A stretch of DNA of 64,000 nt, taken from contig NZ_CANMJY010000001.1 in the NCBI RefSeq assembly GCF_947498345.1, forward strand, positions 496,001-560,000. Reading direction: 5' to 3'. Source of the DNA: an uncultured Winogradskyella sp. Its GTDB lineage: Bacteria; Bacteroidota; Bacteroidia; Flavobacteriales; Flavobacteriaceae. This document shows, one piece after another, positions 9,609 to 18,194 of this stretch. The position numbers and the translations under genes are program-made. Each line of letters starts with the position of its first letter. Position 1 is the first letter of the stretch. The notes beneath the pieces were generated by a model that was given only the letters and a program-made list of their open reading frames with translations, was not told where the DNA came from and ran no database searches.

Positions 9609-10439
9609 CTACCAACCACCAGAGGCACCTCCACCACCAAAACTTCCGCCGCCAAAGCCACCACTAAAACCACCACCACTAGAGCTTCCGCCAAAACCGC
9701 CAAACCCACCAGAAGATGATCCTCTGGAATAACTTCCGCGTCCCATATTGCTTAGAATTATTGCCTCAAGAATGCTTTTGGTGTCATCAGAACGATTACC
9801 ACGATTTCCGCCTTTACCACCTCCTCTTCGACTTTTAGAAATGGCAATAATGATAATGATGAAAATGATGAATAAGAAGATAAAGATACCAAAAGGAAAG
9901 TCAGTGTCATTACTTTGCTGCGAGCTTTTGTATTCTCCTGCCATCACTTCGAATATAGCATCGGTTGCACGGTTCAACCCACCATAATAATCATTGCGTT
10001 TAAAGTAAGGAATAATATCTCTATTAATAATGCGTTTACTTATAGCATCAGTAAGTAAATGCTCAATACCTTTACCAGTATTAATGCCTATTTTACGGTC
10101 GTCCTTAGCTAAAAGAATTAAAATACCATTGTCTTCATTTTCTTGACCAATTCCCCATTTTTCACCCCATTGAGCACCAAGATAATTGATGTACTCACCT
10201 TCTGTTGAACTAATAATTGCTATGACTATTTGTGTTGAGGTTGTGTCTGCATAGTGTATTAGTTTTTGTCTTAGGTATTCTTTTTCTGAAGCGTTTAATA
10301 ATTTAATCTTATCATAAACTATATAGTTCTTCTCTACTTCCTCTGGGTTAGTAGGCTTTGGTGGAATTTTATATTGTGCAAAGCCATTAAAAGAATAGGC
10401 TAAACAAATAAGAAGAATTATGTATTTGAGTCTTTGCAT
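9609..10439 (-). CDS. TPM-domain membrane protein with Gly-rich tail
   Basis: A 276-residue protein with a signal peptide (ends GFAQ near residue 21). The TPM domain spans roughly residues 25-170 (DKIKLLNASEKEYLRQKL, then the STQIVIAIISS strand). One transmembrane helix lies near residues 182-202. The C-terminal tail is made almost only of Gly, Ser and Phe and ends GGGGASGGW. This is the YgcG-like architecture. TPM domains are also seen in thylakoid photosystem repair factors and have reported phosphatase-like activity, but the bacterial role is open. The start ATG overlaps the stop of the upstream TPM gene (TGATG), so translation is probably coupled. Confidence 0.85.
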   Translation of the reverse strand: MQRLKYIILLICLAYSFNGFAQYKIPPKPTNPEEVEKNYIVYDKIKLLNASEKEYLRQKLIHYADTTSTQIVIAIISSTEGEYINYLGAQWGEKWGIGQENEDNGILILLAKDDRKIGINTGKGIEHLLTDAISKRIINRDIIPYFKRNDYYGGLNRATDAIFEVMAGEYKSSQQSNDTDFPFGIFIFLFIIFIIIIIAISKSRRGGGKGGNRGNRSDDTKSILEAIILSNMGRGSYSRGSSSGGFGGFGGSSSGGGFSGGFGGGSFGGGGASGGW

Positions 10440-10876
10440 CAGCCTTTAGATATTGAGTTATCTAATTCATTTCTATCACCATGATCCCAGGGAAAATATT
10501 TAGAAAGCACCTTACCAGCTTCTTTTACTCCATCAATGATTCCTTGCTTAAAATTACCAGACTTAAATTGTATGGAGATTTTATCGCGTGTAGAATTCCA
10601 AAAATCTGTATCAACGACATTGTTAATGCCTTGGTCACCAAAAATAACAAAGGCTTTATTATCAACTGCCACATAGATGAGTACACCATTTTGCTGTTTA
10701 GTATTATCCATTTTAAGAATATGAAACACATCTAGTGTACGTTCGTATACATCGATATCGCATTGTTGCTCTATATGCACACGAATCTCACCAGAAGTCT
10801 CACGTTCAGCAAGTCGTATAGTCTCAACGATTTCCTGTTCTTCTTTTGCGGTAAGGAAATCTTCAATGTATGGCAT
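10439..10876 (-). CDS. cytoplasmic TPM-domain protein
   Basis: A 145-residue stand-alone TPM domain with no signal peptide or membrane helix. Family landmarks are FLTAKEEQEIVETIRLAE at the start, TSGEIRVHI near residue 30, a GVLIYVAVDNKAFVIFGDQG segment and the closing helix. It sits between LemA and the membrane TPM protein on the same strand, 12 bp from LemA and overlapping the next gene by one base. LemA plus two TPM genes is a recurrent Bacteroidota arrangement, so the three probably act together at the membrane. Molecular function is not known. Confidence 0.87.
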   Translation of the reverse strand: MPYIEDFLTAKEEQEIVETIRLAERETSGEIRVHIEQQCDIDVYERTLDVFHILKMDNTKQQNGVLIYVAVDNKAFVIFGDQGINNVVDTDFWNSTRDKISIQFKSGNFKQGIIDGVKEAGKVLSKYFPWDHGDRNELDNSISKG

Positions 10877-10888
10877 GATGTAATTTTA

Positions 10889-11509
10889 TTAAAAATCGAA
10901 TTCTACGTCAGGTGCATTTTTACTTCCTGGGTCAGCTTTATAACGCGGCATCTCTTCAAAACCAAACCATCCGGCAAATAGTTTTCCAGGAAACTTAGTA
11001 GTATGTTTGTCATAGATATTCACTTTTTCATTATATCTATCTCTGGCAACATTAATGCGATTTTCGGTTCCTTCTAACTGACTTTGCAATTCTAAGAAGT
11101 TTCGATTCGCTTTTAGTTCTGGATAGCGCTCTACCGAGACTAATAATCTAGATAATGCACCAGTCAATCCAGTTTGTGCTTGTTGAAATTGTGCTAGATT
11201 TTCAGCGGTTATGTTACTGGCGTCTATAGTTGTCGATGTTGCTTTTGCTCTGGCTTCTATAACTTCTTTCAATGTCGTTCTTTCAAAATCAGCAGCACCT
11301 TGAACGGTTTTTACTAAGTTGCCAATAAGGTCGTTTCTACGTTGGTAAGAACTCTCTACATTAGACCAGGCCGTTTTTGCATCAGCTTCATATTCAACAG
11401 CTGTATTATTAAAGTTATAAGCAAAAGAACCAACAATTAGGGCTAATACAATTAATACTACAACTACTATTCCTGTACAGCCTAATCCTGCTAAATATCT
11501 TTTTTTCAT
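10889..11509 (-). CDS. LemA family protein
   Basis: A 206-residue LemA protein. A single N-terminal helix (residues about 11-30) anchors it to the inner membrane, and the rest is the long coiled-coil-like LemA domain: YQRRNDLIGNLVKTVQG near residue 57, then the LLVSVERYPELKANRNF segment. The family is widespread with no fixed biochemical role; in other bacteria it is linked to envelope stress and surface antigens. It is the promoter-proximal gene of the LemA-TPM-TPM run, and lies 11 bp after the MerR-type regulator on the same strand. Confidence 0.92.
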   Translation of the reverse strand: MKKRYLAGLGCTGIVVVVLIVLALIVGSFAYNFNNTAVEYEADAKTAWSNVESSYQRRNDLIGNLVKTVQGAADFERTTLKEVIEARAKATSTTIDASNITAENLAQFQQAQTGLTGALSRLLVSVERYPELKANRNFLELQSQLEGTENRINVARDRYNEKVNIYDKHTTKFPGKLFAGWFGFEEMPRYKADPGSKNAPDVEFDF

Positions 11510-11520
11510 AATGATAGAGT

Positions 11521-11850
11521 TTAAAGTTGCGTTTTTATTTTAATGAGTTGCGCTTTAATGCTTTCGAGCTTTTCTATAATTTCAAACTTTTCTAAGGATT
11601 GTTTTTTTTCTTCTTTTAAATGGGTTTTTGCCCCTTCTAAGGTAAAGCCACGCTCCTTTACCAAATGATAGATAAACTTAAGGTTTTTTATGTCTTCAGG
11701 AGTGAACTTTCGGTTGCCTTTGGCATTTTTCTTAGGCTTAATAACATCAAATTCTTTCTCCCAAAAACGAATCAATGAGGTATTAACATTAAAGGCTTTG
11801 GCGACTTCACCAATACCATAATAGCGTTTTTCTGGTAATTCTATTTGCAT
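11521..11850 (-). CDS. MerR family transcriptional regulator
   Basis: A 109-residue protein with an N-terminal MerR winged helix-turn-helix: YYGIGEVAKAFNVN, then IRFWEKEFDVIKP and GNRKFTPEDI near residue 47. A short coiled coil (residues ~75-105) serves for dimerisation. It lacks the Cys or ligand domain of metal- or drug-sensing MerR proteins, so the signal is unknown. It is 1 bp after the M23 peptidase stop and 11 bp before lemA, which places it inside a peptidase-MerR-LemA-TPM-TPM run. Control of envelope genes is a reasonable guess only. Confidence 0.88.
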   Translation of the reverse strand: MQIELPEKRYYGIGEVAKAFNVNTSLIRFWEKEFDVIKPKKNAKGNRKFTPEDIKNLKFIYHLVKERGFTLEGAKTHLKEEKKQSLEKFEIIEKLESIKAQLIKIKTQL

Positions 11851-11851
11851 C

Positions 11852-12823
11852 TTAATCGAGAGATTGGTTTTCTAATGACGCTTTTTTGAGTAATATGTCA
11901 AATTCTAGAGGTGATAAATTACCATAGTAGAAATTAATTGGGTTGATACGATCACCATCTTTAAAAATCTCATAATGTAAATGTGGAGCTTCTGAGCGCC
12001 CGGTACTACCAACATAACCAATTAAATCACCGCGTTTTACACGTTGATTAACACGCACGTTATATTTGTATAAATGTGCATATAGAGACATATAACCATA
12101 ATCGTGATCGATACGTATATGCTTACCATAACCCGACGAACTATTATCAGCACGTTTTACAATACCATCTCCTGTGGCATAAACAGGTGTGCCACGTGGT
12201 GCCGTAAAATCCATACCAAAATGAAATTTTCGGGCTTTTGTAAATGGATCAGTTCTATAACCATAACCCGATGCCATTCGTGTTAAATTTTCATTGTTTA
12301 CGGGTTGTATGGCTGGTATGGCTTCTAAGAATTTTTCTTTGTCTTCTGCTAACTTTGCAATTTCATCTAAGGATTTAGATTGCACAACAATGGCTTTTTC
12401 GAGTATGTCTAAACGTTTATTACTTTCTGCTATCAATTGTGAATTATCAAAACCTTCAAATTTTTTGTAACGGTTAATACCGCCAAAACCTGCACGTCGT
12501 TGTTCTTCAGGTATAGGGTTGGCTTCAAAATACAATCTGTATATGGCATTGTCACGTTCTTCAACATTCTCTAAAGCAGCAATAGCATCATCCATACGTT
12601 TGTTTAACAATTCGTATTGTAGTTCCATATTCTGCAATTCTCTGGCTAACTGACGTTCTTTTGGCGATTCAATATAACTGCTTGCAATCGCAAAGCACAA
12701 AAAACCAAACAACGCTGCAGCTAAAAGAAAAACGGTAGCATACTTAAATGTCGTCCTTTTTTTTCGCTTTATTTTACGGTAAGAAAGCGTTTCTGAATCG
12801 TAATAATATTTTACCTTAGCCAT
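11852..12823 (-). CDS. M23 family metallopeptidase (LytM/peptidoglycan hydrolase)
   Basis: A 323-residue cell-wall peptidase. A transmembrane helix lies at residues ~27-49, then a coiled coil (~65-115), then the zinc-dependent LytM domain. Zinc ligands are visible in HFGMD (residues 200-204) and HLHYE (281-285), with the intervening HIRIDHDYGYMSLYAHL segment. Enzymes with all ligands present cut peptidoglycan cross-bridges in the periplasm. Coiled-coil plus LytM is also the layout of divisome amidase activators, but those usually lose ligands, so a real endopeptidase is more likely. Divergent from alaS with a 129-bp gap, and first in a run with the MerR gene. Confidence 0.92.
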   Translation of the reverse strand: MAKVKYYYDSETLSYRKIKRKKRTTFKYATVFLLAAALFGFLCFAIASSYIESPKERQLARELQNMELQYELLNKRMDDAIAALENVEERDNAIYRLYFEANPIPEEQRRAGFGGINRYKKFEGFDNSQLIAESNKRLDILEKAIVVQSKSLDEIAKLAEDKEKFLEAIPAIQPVNNENLTRMASGYGYRTDPFTKARKFHFGMDFTAPRGTPVYATGDGIVKRADNSSSGYGKHIRIDHDYGYMSLYAHLYKYNVRVNQRVKRGDLIGYVGSTGRSEAPHLHYEIFKDGDRINPINFYYGNLSPLEFDILLKKASLENQSLD

Positions 12824-12837
12824 GTTTTAATTTATGC

Positions 12838-12845
12838 TATTTTTG
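12838..12845 (+). promoter_or_regulatory. possible -7 box upstream of alaS
   Basis: TATTTTTG fits TAnnTTTG and lies 107 bp before the alaS ATG. Transcripts from here would carry a ~100-nt leader that includes the 12881-12911 hairpin. No good -33 box is seen at the standard spacing. Confidence 0.3.
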
Positions 12846-12880
12846 CAGCTTAGGACTCGATATGAGCCTCGATTTTATTC

Positions 12881-12911
12881 GCAAAACAACCAAAGATAAA
12901 AATTGTTTTGC
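12881..12911 (+). promoter_or_regulatory. stem-loop in the alaS upstream region
   Basis: GCAAAACAA (12881-12889) pairs perfectly with TTGTTTTGC (12903-12911) around a 13-nt A-rich loop, 41 bp before the alaS start. It has no T-run, so it is not a simple terminator. It could be a leader structure or an operator between the divergent alaS and M23 genes. Confidence 0.4.
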
Positions 12912-12952
12912 AATTGTGGTAATTAAAACGAAACAAGCTATAATTTCAGTAT

Positions 12953-15568
12953 ATGAAGTCTCAAGATATTCGTACAAAGTTTTTAAACTTCTTTGAAGGG
13001 AAGCAACATCTCATTGTACCATCTGCACCTATGGTATTAAAAGATGATCCAACTTTAATGTTTGTAAACTCAGGTATGGCACCATTTAAAGAGTATTTTC
13101 TTGGTAATGCAGATCCTAAGAAAAATAGAATTGCAGATTCTCAGAAATGCCTTAGAGTTTCTGGTAAGCATAATGATCTGGAAGAGGTGGGTTATGATAC
13201 TTATCATCATACCTTATTTGAGATGTTAGGGAACTGGAGTTTTGGTGATTATTTTAAAAAAGAAGCCATTGCTTGGGCCTGGGAATTATTGACAGAGGTA
13301 TATGGTATTAATAAAGATATTTTGTATGTCACTGTTTTTGAGGGTAGTGACGATGCTGATAATTTAAAAATGGATCAAGAGGCCTATGATTTATGGAAAG
13401 AATTCATTCCAGAAGATCGTATCCTCATGGGAGATAAAAAGGATAATTTTTGGGAAATGGGAGATCAGGGTCCTTGTGGACCATGTAGCGAAATACATGT
13501 CGATATCCGTTCTGCTGAAGAAAAAGCTAAAATCGATGGGAAGTCTTTAGTAAATATGGATCATCCTCAGGTTGTAGAAATCTGGAATTTGGTCTTTATG
13601 CAATACAATCGTAAAGCTAATGGTACTCTAGAGAGTTTGCCTAATAAGCATATTGATACAGGGATGGGTTTTGAACGTTTGTGTATGGTGCTTCAAGGCG
13701 TACAATCTAACTATGATACAGATGTTTTTACACCTATTATTAGGGAGATTGAAACCATTACAAATAAGGATTATGGTGAAGATGAAAAGGTAGATGTTGC
13801 AATTCGTGTAATTTCTGACCATGTTAGAGCTGTAGCATTTTCTATTGCTGATGGACAGTTACCGAGCAATACAGGTGCTGGGTATGTGATTCGAAGGATT
13901 TTACGTCGTGCTGTACGATATGGTTTTACGTTCTTAGATAAAAAAGAGCCCTTCATATATCGTTTGGTTGATATCTTGAGTAAGAAAATGGGACCAGCTT
14001 TTCCTGAAGTTAAGTCTCAAAAACAGCTTATTGAAAATGTGATTAAAGAAGAAGAAACGTCTTTTTTAAGAACTTTAGAACAAGGTTTAGTTTTATTAAA
14101 TAAAATAGTTAAAGAGACTAAAGGAGATATAGTTGATGGAGAAAAAGCCTTTGAATTATACGACACCTATGGATTTCCAATAGATTTAACCGCTTTAATC
14201 TTATCAGAAAAGAATTTAAAATTAGATGAAAAGGGTTTCAATGAGCATTTAGAAAAACAAAAGAGCAGATCTAGAGCAGCTAGTGAAATGTCAACAGACG
14301 ATTGGACCATTTTGCATCAAGATGAAGTTGAAGAATTTATTGGTTATGATACTTTAGAAGCACATGTAAAGATTACACGTTATCGTAAAGTTGTTTCTAA
14401 AAAAGATGGTGAAATGTACCAACTTGTTTTTAACGTCACACCATTTTATCCTGAAGGTGGTGGTCAGGTAGGTGATAAAGGTTACTTAGAAGATGATCAC
14501 GGAGATGTTGTTTATATTTTAGATACTAAAAAAGAGAATAATGTAATTATTCACTTTTCTAAAAATTTACCAAAGCATAAAGATGAGGTTTTAAAAGCAG
14601 TTGTTGATGTCAAACAGCGTTACAGAACAGAGTGCAATCATACAGCTACACATTTATTACATCAGGCATTGCGTGAAGTTTTAGGAACTCATGTAGAACA
14701 AAAAGGCTCTGCAGTAAACTCTAAATATTTACGGTTTGATTTTTCACATTTCTCTAAGTTAACTGTTGAAGAATTAAGAGATGTAGAAAACTTTGTAAAT
14801 GCCAGAATTGAGGGTAAATTAAAATTACAAGAAAACAGAAGCATAGCTAAAGAAGAGGCTATTGCAGAAGGAGCTATGTCTTTATTTGGTGAAAAGTATG
14901 GAGATACTGTACGTACAATTAGATTTGGACAATCCATTGAGCTATGTGGCGGAACTCATGTGAAAAATACTGGAGATATTTGGCATTTTAAGATCACTTC
15001 AGAAGGTGCTGTAGCTGCTGGTATTCGTAGAATTGAGGCTATAACCAATGATGCTGTTAAGGATTTTTATTTTGAAAATAACAGAGCTTATTTTGAAATG
15101 AGAGATTTGCTTAATAATTCAAAAGAACCTGTAAAAGCATTGCAAAATTTGCAAGCTGAAAATGCTGATTTAAAGAAGCAAATAGAACAGCTTCTTAAGG
15201 ATAAAGCCAAGAATGTTAAAGGAGAGCTCAAAAACCAAATTACAGAGCTCAATGGTGTAAACTTTATTGCCACGAAAGTAGAATTAGATGCTTCTGGTAT
15301 CAAAGACTTGAGTTTTGAATTAGGTGGCGAAGTGGATAACCTTTTTGCTTTATTTGGTGCAGATACTAATGGAAAGGCCATTTTATCGTGTTACATTTCA
15401 AAAAATCTGGTTACTGAAAAAGGCTTAAATGCTGGGCAAATTGTAAGAGAACTTGGTAAATATATCCAAGGAGGAGGAGGTGGTCAACCATTTTTTGCTA
15501 CGGCAGGAGGGAAGCATCCAGCTGGAATTGAAGAAGCCTTAAAAGCTGCTAAAGGTTATATAGAATAA
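12953..15568 (+). CDS. alaS: alanine--tRNA ligase
   Basis: Alanyl-tRNA synthetase charges tRNA-Ala in the cytoplasm and edits mischarged tRNA. At 871 residues it is full length. The N-terminal class II catalytic and tRNA-recognition domains fill about residues 1-460, beginning with the usual start [15 protein letters not shown]. The editing domain carries the zinc motif HTATHLLH near residue 563 and CGGTH near 664. The C-Ala oligomerisation domain ends the protein with a [14 protein letters not shown] stretch. The ATG at 12953 is directly before the conserved start, so there is no ambiguity. Divergent from the M23 peptidase. Confidence 0.98.
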   Translation: MKSQDIRTKFLNFFEGKQHLIVPSAPMVLKDDPTLMFVNSGMAPFKEYFLGNADPKKNRIADSQKCLRVSGKHNDLEEVGYDTYHHTLFEMLGNWSFGDYFKKEAIAWAWELLTEVYGINKDILYVTVFEGSDDADNLKMDQEAYDLWKEFIPEDRILMGDKKDNFWEMGDQGPCGPCSEIHVDIRSAEEKAKIDGKSLVNMDHPQVVEIWNLVFMQYNRKANGTLESLPNKHIDTGMGFERLCMVLQGVQSNYDTDVFTPIIREIETITNKDYGEDEKVDVAIRVISDHVRAVAFSIADGQLPSNTGAGYVIRRILRRAVRYGFTFLDKKEPFIYRLVDILSKKMGPAFPEVKSQKQLIENVIKEEETSFLRTLEQGLVLLNKIVKETKGDIVDGEKAFELYDTYGFPIDLTALILSEKNLKLDEKGFNEHLEKQKSRSRAASEMSTDDWTILHQDEVEEFIGYDTLEAHVKITRYRKVVSKKDGEMYQLVFNVTPFYPEGGGQVGDKGYLEDDHGDVVYILDTKKENNVIIHFSKNLPKHKDEVLKAVVDVKQRYRTECNHTATHLLHQALREVLGTHVEQKGSAVNSKYLRFDFSHFSKLTVEELRDVENFVNARIEGKLKLQENRSIAKEEAIAEGAMSLFGEKYGDTVRTIRFGQSIELCGGTHVKNTGDIWHFKITSEGAVAAGIRRIEAITNDAVKDFYFENNRAYFEMRDLLNNSKEPVKALQNLQAENADLKKQIEQLLKDKAKNVKGELKNQITELNGVNFIATKVELDASGIKDLSFELGGEVDNLFALFGADTNGKAILSCYISKNLVTEKGLNAGQIVRELGKYIQGGGGGQPFFATAGGKHPAGIEEALKAAKGYIE

Positions 15569-15573
15569 GCTTT

Positions 15574-15605
15574 GTTATTCTGAACATGTTTTTTCAGGAT
15601 CTCGA
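15574..15605. repeat. degenerate dispersed inverted repeat
   Basis: TTATTCTGAACATG followed by TTTTTTCAGGATCTC has CTGAA/TTCAG arms and resembles the dispersed CTGAACTTGTTTCAG unit at about 26685-26700. It lies in the 52-bp gap between alaS and the GSCFA gene. Confidence 0.4.
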
Positions 15606-15620
15606 TCTCATATAGAAGAA

Positions 15621-16574
15621 ATGAAACTTCAAACTCAAATACCACTCAAGCCACAGAGTCATAATCAAATAGATTATAACTCTAAAGTTTTACTATTAGG
15701 TTCATGTTTTTCAGAGAATATTGGCAGTAAGTTTGAATATTTAAAGTTTCAATCTCAAACTAATCCTTTCGGAATTTTATTTCACCCTTTAGCTATTGAA
15801 AATCTCATTACCAGAGCAATTAATGAAGATTATTATTCAGAGGATGAGCTGATTTTTCATAATGAACAATGGAGTTGTTTAGATGCACATTCAAAGTTAA
15901 ATTCTACTTCAAGAGATGATTTACTAAAACGCTTAAATAAGCAAATCGATGTAACAAATCAACAGATCAAAGACTCAACTCATATCATTATTACTTTAGG
16001 CACAGCATGGGTTTACAGATATCTTGCATCAGATAGAGTAGTTGCTAATTGTCACAAATTACCTCAAAAACAGTTTTTAAAAGAGTTATTATCTGTAGAG
16101 CAAATAACAGAAGCGCTAGAGGCAATTATTGCTTTAGTAAGACGTATAAATTCTGACACGAGTTTTGTATTTACAGTTTCACCTGTGCGTCATCTCAAAA
16201 ATGGTTTTGTTGAGAATACGCAAAGTAAGTCGCATTTAGTAACAACTATTCATAACATTGTTGAGCCGAGAAAAAGGCAGTATTATTTTCCGTCCTATGA
16301 GATTGTAATGGATGAACTACGAGATTATCGTTTTTATAATACAGACATGGTTCACCCAAATAATGTAGCAATTGATTATATCTGGGAAAAATTTAAAATG
16401 GTATGGTTGACTGAAGAAGCTCAGAAAATCAGTGAACATGTTGCTTCAATTCAAACTAAAAAATCACATCGACCATTCAATCCCAATTCTGAAGCACATC
16501 AGCAATTTTTAGAAAAGCTTCAAATAGAAACGGATGCACTATGCGCTAGGTTTCCACATTTTAAATTTGAATAA
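15621..16574 (+). CDS. GSCFA domain protein
   Basis: A 317-residue protein that begins with the family's name motif: VLLLGSCFSENIGSKF near residue 28, where the Ser lies in a GDSL/SGNH-esterase-like position. Further landmarks are NPFGILFHP near residue 52, the VFTVSPVRHLKNGF segment near 185 and MVHPNNVAIDYIWE near 245, whose Asp-x-x-His-type pair would complete an SGNH triad. The family is mostly from Bacteroidota and alphaproteobacteria; its substrate is unknown. No signal peptide is visible, so it is likely cytoplasmic. It follows alaS by 52 bp on the same strand, with a degenerate repeat between them. Confidence 0.9.
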   Translation: MKLQTQIPLKPQSHNQIDYNSKVLLLGSCFSENIGSKFEYLKFQSQTNPFGILFHPLAIENLITRAINEDYYSEDELIFHNEQWSCLDAHSKLNSTSRDDLLKRLNKQIDVTNQQIKDSTHIIITLGTAWVYRYLASDRVVANCHKLPQKQFLKELLSVEQITEALEAIIALVRRINSDTSFVFTVSPVRHLKNGFVENTQSKSHLVTTIHNIVEPRKRQYYFPSYEIVMDELRDYRFYNTDMVHPNNVAIDYIWEKFKMVWLTEEAQKISEHVASIQTKKSHRPFNPNSEAHQQFLEKLQIETDALCARFPHFKFE

Positions 16575-16631
16575 AGTTAAGCTTAGCGAATGGGCCTTTT
16601 TAAGCGTTCCTTAACCATTTCAAAACTTTTT

Positions 16632-17006
16632 TTACTTGAACGTTTTAGGAGATTTGTTTTTTTGCTTTTCTTCTTTAGTTCTTATTTTTTTAACCCAATT
16701 AAAGCGTTTACGAGTAATTGAAATCATTAACTCATTAGAGCATCCTAAACTTTCTAAGGCGTTTAACGCTGTAATAGATACATTCTGAATTTTATTATGC
16801 ATTGCTACTAATAAAATTGGTATGGATGATGCTTGCCCGACTTGCTCTAATGCTTTTGCAGTTAGTAATCGTGTTTTATAATTACCATGTTTTAGGGCAT
16901 ATTCTAATTTGGTAACAGCATAAGTGCTACACCAATGCATAATAGTATCTTCTGAAGGTTGAATTAACTTTAGTTTAAAGAACATGTATGTAAATTGATG
17001 TAACAT
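16632..17006 (-). CDS. small HEAT-repeat-like hypothetical protein
   Basis: A 124-residue helical protein. Residues ~35-95 show two helix pairs of the HEAT/armadillo kind (TRLLTAKALEQVGQASSIPI and VSITALNALESLG), and the C-terminus is strongly basic (KKIRTKEEKQKNKSPK). This suggests a small scaffold or a nucleic-acid or protein contact surface, but no partner can be named. It stands alone: the GSCFA gene converges from the left and a 325-bp non-coding stretch lies to the right. Confidence 0.6.
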   Translation of the reverse strand: MLHQFTYMFFKLKLIQPSEDTIMHWCSTYAVTKLEYALKHGNYKTRLLTAKALEQVGQASSIPILLVAMHNKIQNVSITALNALESLGCSNELMISITRKRFNWVKKIRTKEEKQKNKSPKTFK

Positions 17007-17331
17007 GAGTTTTTATGACTTATTAATTATATGTAAGAACTTATAAAGTTTTGTTACATAGGAAATGTTAATGCTTATTACATTTAATCCTTTAAAATGT
17101 CAATTAATCGAGAAAAAGCACAGTTTTTGTTAAATAGCTTTATATTCAATATGCTATTAATCAATTTTCAAGAAAGCATCGGTTATTTTTTCTGTAAAGT
17201 ATACAGAATTTATCTGATGCTTTTTTTTGTTTCTTATAGGAAAATAATTATCTAATGAGAATTATAATGGTACTATTTTTCAATACATCTTCTTGAGGCA
17301 GCTTTTATAGAGGTTTTAAATACTGAGTAGG
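17007..17331. other. 325-bp stretch without a gene
   Basis: No open frame of convincing length or composition was seen on either strand. The only clear structure is the plus-strand terminator-like stem-loop at 17173-17228. The part before it (about 17030-17170) is AT-rich and could encode a small RNA ending at that terminator, but no conserved promoter box is evident. Confidence 0.5.
17173..17228 (+). terminator. orphan intrinsic terminator, plus strand
   Basis: AAAGCATC (17173-17180) pairs with GATGCTTT (17216-17223), with an inner TCTGTA/TACAGA stem at 17191-17207, and a run of eight T follows GATGC. It points along the plus strand, yet the nearest plus-strand gene ends at 16574 with a minus-strand gene between. 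Confidence 0.6.
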
Positions 17332-17790
17332 TTAAGAATTTATCCTCACGCTATCAGGGACTAACTTAGTATAATCTCCATGATTTCTAATAACATCCCT
17401 AACAATTGAAGACGAAATATATGATGTGCTCGCAGCAGTTAAAAGGAATACAGTTTCAATTGGTGCTAAATCTCTGTTGGTATGGGCTATAGCTTTTTCA
17501 AACTCAAAATCAGCAGGATTTCTTAGCCCCCTTAAAATAAATTCAACATTGTTTTTTTTACAAAAATCTACGGTAAGCCCTTTATAAGTAACTACTTTTA
17601 CTTTTGGCTCGTCTTTAAAAGCATCCTTAATAAATTGCTGACGTTCGTCTAACGAAAACATATATTTTTTATCAGCATTGATGCCAATGGCAACAATAAC
17701 CTCGTCAAAAAGTTTAACACTACGTTTTATAATATCATAGTGTCCTAAAGTAATGGGATCAAAAGACCCTGGAAATATAGCACGTTTCAT
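17332..17790 (-). CDS. coaD: pantetheine-phosphate adenylyltransferase
   Basis: CoaD joins 4'-phosphopantetheine and ATP to dephospho-CoA, the fourth step of CoA synthesis. The 152-residue length is standard. The start MKRAIFPGSFDPITLGH carries the nucleotidyltransferase T/HxGH motif (TLGH, residues 14-17). The second conserved motif ISSSIVRD lies near residue 126. The start ATG overlaps the stop of the upstream membrane gene (TAATG), which implies coupled translation in a ddl-membrane protein-coaD run. No terminator is obvious downstream. Confidence 0.97.
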   Translation of the reverse strand: MKRAIFPGSFDPITLGHYDIIKRSVKLFDEVIVAIGINADKKYMFSLDERQQFIKDAFKDEPKVKVVTYKGLTVDFCKKNNVEFILRGLRNPADFEFEKAIAHTNRDLAPIETVFLLTAASTSYISSSIVRDVIRNHGDYTKLVPDSVRINS

Positions 17791-18191
17791 TAGTCTGATT
17801 TATTTAATAAAGATACAAAACCGTGAATGGATACGCCAGCTAAAATTAGATATAAACTGAATCTTGATATCTGTCGCTCTATTTGGTCAGTGGGCAATTC
17901 AGAAAAGAATGAATAAATAATAAGTGTTGAAGCTACAATAATTAAGACCGAACCTAATACTTGTAATTTTTTTAATAGGGTTCTGCTACTGAGCTTAAAA
18001 TAAGCACCAAGAGCTAGATTAATAAGTCCAAAAAGAAGAATGTATAAGTGCCCTGCTCTAAAAAGTGCCCTACTCATTAATTCCATATCTTTTAAATGGT
18101 TAAACTTATGGTGCATATATTGTCCGGTAAGTAAAAAAATGACGATGATTAATATACCACCAAAGAGATGTGTTTTTTTTAAAATTGACAT
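17790..18191 (-). CDS. four-helix membrane protein of unknown function
   Basis: A 133-residue protein with four predicted transmembrane helices (about residues 9-26, 43-65, 75-95 and 108-126). There are few charged residues apart from loop basics. It has no family motif I recognise. It lies 3 bp after ddl and overlaps coaD by one base, so it is surely co-expressed with them. A housekeeping envelope role would fit, but nothing in the sequence specifies it. Confidence 0.75.
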   Translation of the reverse strand: MSILKKTHLFGGILIIVIFLLTGQYMHHKFNHLKDMELMSRALFRAGHLYILLFGLINLALGAYFKLSSRTLLKKLQVLGSVLIIVASTLIIYSFFSELPTDQIERQISRFSLYLILAGVSIHGFVSLLNKSD

Positions 18192-18194
18192 CTA

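Noticed and set aside
9748..9987. Plus-strand frame over the Gly-rich TPM gene
   Set aside because: Arises from the low-complexity Gly/Ser codons read backwards.
14689..15381. Minus-strand frames within alaS
   Set aside because: Antisense shadows of the editing and C-terminal domains.
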